Below are positions 5,077 to 6,348 of a stretch of DNA of 6,348 bases, piece by piece. This DNA comes from Actinomycetota bacterium. Its GTDB lineage: Bacteria > Actinomycetota > Actinomycetes > Actinomycetales > Microbacteriaceae. Numbering within the stretch: the stretch's first letter is position 1; every line of letters starts with the position of its first letter. The position numbers and the translations under genes were made by a program. The notes below the pieces were generated by a model. That model worked only from the letters and a program-made list of their open reading frames with translations, did not search any database and was not told the DNA's origin. The stretch covers positions 1 through 6,348 of the forward strand of contig JAHIOK010000146.1 of the NCBI GenBank assembly GCA_018895315.1. Direction: 5' to 3'.

Positions 5077-6348
5077 GTGCGCACCGCTTCTGAATCCTTT
5101 CGCCCTCCGCGAGGTCCGGTCGCTTCGCCGGCGATCGCGGAGGTGACAGCGCGCCCGTCCGATCCATTGAGGCTCCCCGCGGCATCCGAACCACCGCGCC
5201 GCACTCCCGTGCCGCTGCTGGCATCGGTCGTGCCGATCGTGGGTGCCGTCGGGCTCTGGCTCGTGACCGGCTCGGTGTTCGCACTGTGGTTTGCGGCTCT
5301 CGGGCCGATGATCGCCGGTGCCACAGTGCTCGACGGCATGCGCTCCGCCCGGAAAGAACGGCGTCGCACGGGTCGTGACGCGGCCGAGGCGCAGGTGCGC
5401 ATCTCTGCCGAGATCCAGCGCCGCCACGAGACCGAGCGGGCCGAACTAGACACGGCGCATCCGGATGCCGCGGCCCTCGCCTTCGCCGACGCCGGCGTGT
5501 GGCGGGCTGTGCCCGGCCGTGGTGAAGCCCTCGTCGTCGGACGCGGCGAACGCCCGAGTGTCGTACGGGTGGACGGAGCAGACGACAATGCCGCGCTCAG
5601 GGTCTTGCGCGCATCTGCCGCGACCGTTGCCGATGCGCCGGTCACCGTGCCCACCACCGGCGGCGTCGCGGTCATCGGGCCTCCAGTGCTCGCCGATGCC
5701 GTGCTCCGAGCGCTGACGCTGCAATTGTGCCTGGCGCTCCCACCCGGAAGACTGCGGATCATCGGCGCCATGCCCGAGGGGTGGGAGTGGGCTGCATCGC
5801 TTCCACACCGCACGGCGACGCAGGGACTCGCGCTCGCCTTCGCGACACCCGATGTTCCGCTGCCCGCGGGCGCCGATGCAGTGCTCGCCCGGGTCGACGA
5901 GGGCGCCCACCCACCGCCCGGCTGTGCGGCGGTGCTGACTCTCGATGCCATCGATCGAGGGCAGCTCGACTTCGAGGGTCATACGCAGCGCCTGCGCGTC
6001 GAGGCGCTGGGGGCCGACCAGGCTGCGGCGGTCGTCGCAGAGCTGGTGGATCGTGCGCTCGCGCTGGCAGGCCCCTCGGCGGCCTCCGCGACCGTTGAGC
6101 TGCGGGACGTGCTCGTCGATGCGCCGCGAGCTCGCCCGGGAGCATTGCCCGCAGTGATCGGGATCGAGAACGGCGCCCCTGCGGTGGTCGATCTGGTCGC
6201 TGACGGCCCGCACGCCGTCGTGGTCGGCATCACCGGATCGGGCAAGAGCGAACTGCTCACGACCTGGATCACCGCGCTCTGCGCGACGCATCCGACCAGC
6301 GCCGTGAACTTCCTGCTCGCGGACTTCAAGGGGGGCACCGCCTTCGAC
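5077..6348 (+). CDS. FtsK/SpoIIIE-family ATPase, EccC/EssC-like, N-terminal part (3' end outside window)
   Basis: Membrane-anchored motor ATPase; the C-terminus is cut by the window edge, leaving 424 residues from the first usable GTG. After a Pro/Ala-rich N-terminus, two membrane segments occur at about 47-66 and 68-85, followed by a basic, probably coiled-coil stretch (88-125, RSARKERRRTGRD...RRHETERAEL). Then come HPDAAAL and VWRAVPGRGEALVVGRGE (128-158), resembling the 'HPD...LWERR...DFL.LRvG' region of EccC proteins. A divergent linker leads to GPHAVVVGITGSGKSELL (377-394), a Walker A P-loop, and to VNFLLADFKGGTAFD (410-424), the block typical of the first FtsK/SpoIIIE domain of EccC/EssC. 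Walker B lies beyond the window. The start is uncertain: GTG 5077 has little ribosome binding site and the codons to 5142 have low third-position GC (13 of 21); GTG 5143 and TTG 5167 are alternatives. It follows the PP2C gene and is probably co-regulated with it. A general FtsK-domain protein of another system is the alternative. Confidence 0.9.
   Translation, partial: MRTASESFRPPRGPVASPAIAEVTARPSDPLRLPAASEPPRRTPVPLLASVVPIVGAVGLWLVTGSVFALWFAALGPMIAGATVLDGMRSARKERRRTGRDAAEAQVRISAEIQRRHETERAELDTAHPDAAALAFADAGVWRAVPGRGEALVVGRGERPSVVRVDGADDNAALRVLRASAATVADAPVTVPTTGGVAVIGPPVLADAVLRALTLQLCLALPPGRLRIIGAMPEGWEWAASLPHRTATQGLALAFATPDVPLPAGADAVLARVDEGAHPPPGCAAVLTLDAIDRGQLDFEGHTQRLRVEALGADQAAAVVAELVDRALALAGPSAASATVELRDVLVDAPRARPGALPAVIGIENGAPAVVDLVADGPHAVVVGITGSGKSELLTTWITALCATHPTSAVNFLLADFKGGTAFD
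5104..5143 (+). repeat. Inverted repeat (hairpin) at the 5' end of the EccC-like gene
   Basis: CCTCCGCGA (5104-5112) pairs perfectly with TCGCGGAGG (5135-5143), 9 bp, with a second 4-bp stem inside (CCGG 5116-5119 with CCGG 5128-5131). The right arm contains a Shine-Dalgarno-like GGAGGTG (5139-5145). It lies either in the leader or in the first codons, depending on the true start. There is no T-tract, so it is not a clear terminator. Confidence 0.5.

Noticed and set aside
4827..5951. Long minus-strand open frame (374 codons) opposite the PP2C and EccC-like genes
   Set aside because: The translation is Ser/Ala/Arg/Pro-rich without motifs, while the plus strand carries clear PP2C and P-loop motifs across the same bases; it is an antisense shadow.

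Overview
This is a high-GC window with strongly GC-biased third codon positions. The gene content points to an actinobacterium, most likely Microbacteriaceae and probably Microbacterium or a close relative. That placement is inferred from protein style: an atpC shortened to its N-terminal domain, an actinobacterial YaaA, a DUF4282/DUF5684 membrane pair and an EccC-like ATPase. I could not run a database search.

Layout, left to right. (1) 1-800: the end of the F-type ATP synthase operon, with the 3' part of atpD and a complete but very short atpC, closed by a strong intrinsic terminator at about 826-880. (2) 907-1656: a yaaA-family peroxide-response gene on the + strand, only 6 bases from the convergent stop of the next gene. 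(3) 1663-3008: two divergently transcribed small membrane proteins, DUF4282-type on the - strand and DUF5684-like on the + strand. They share a 167-base region with a good sigma-70-type promoter for the + strand gene. Both carry a low-complexity proline-rich tail. A perfect 14-bp hairpin follows the second gene. (4) 3096-4076: a monocistronic aldo/keto reductase that looks leaderless, with a -10 box just upstream of its ATG. (5) 4192-6348: a PP2C-type Ser/Thr protein phosphatase followed by the 5' part of an FtsK/SpoIIIE-family ATPase, which runs off the right edge. The N-terminal part of that ATPase (two membrane segments, then an HPD...VW...RGE region, then the Walker A of the first motor domain) resembles EccC/EssC of type VII (WXG100) secretion.

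How the genes fit together. The ATP synthase genes, yaaA and the reductase are ordinary housekeeping or stress genes in separate transcription units. The part most worth following is the right edge. A phosphatase next to an EccC-like motor suggests the start of a type VII-like secretion locus with phospho-signalling control, but the decisive genes (WXG100 substrates, FHA protein, kinase, EccD-like channel) lie outside the window if they exist. No tRNA, rRNA, CRISPR array, insertion sequence or phage gene was seen. No gene-free stretch exceeds 300 bases; the longest is the 167 bases between 2158 and 2324.
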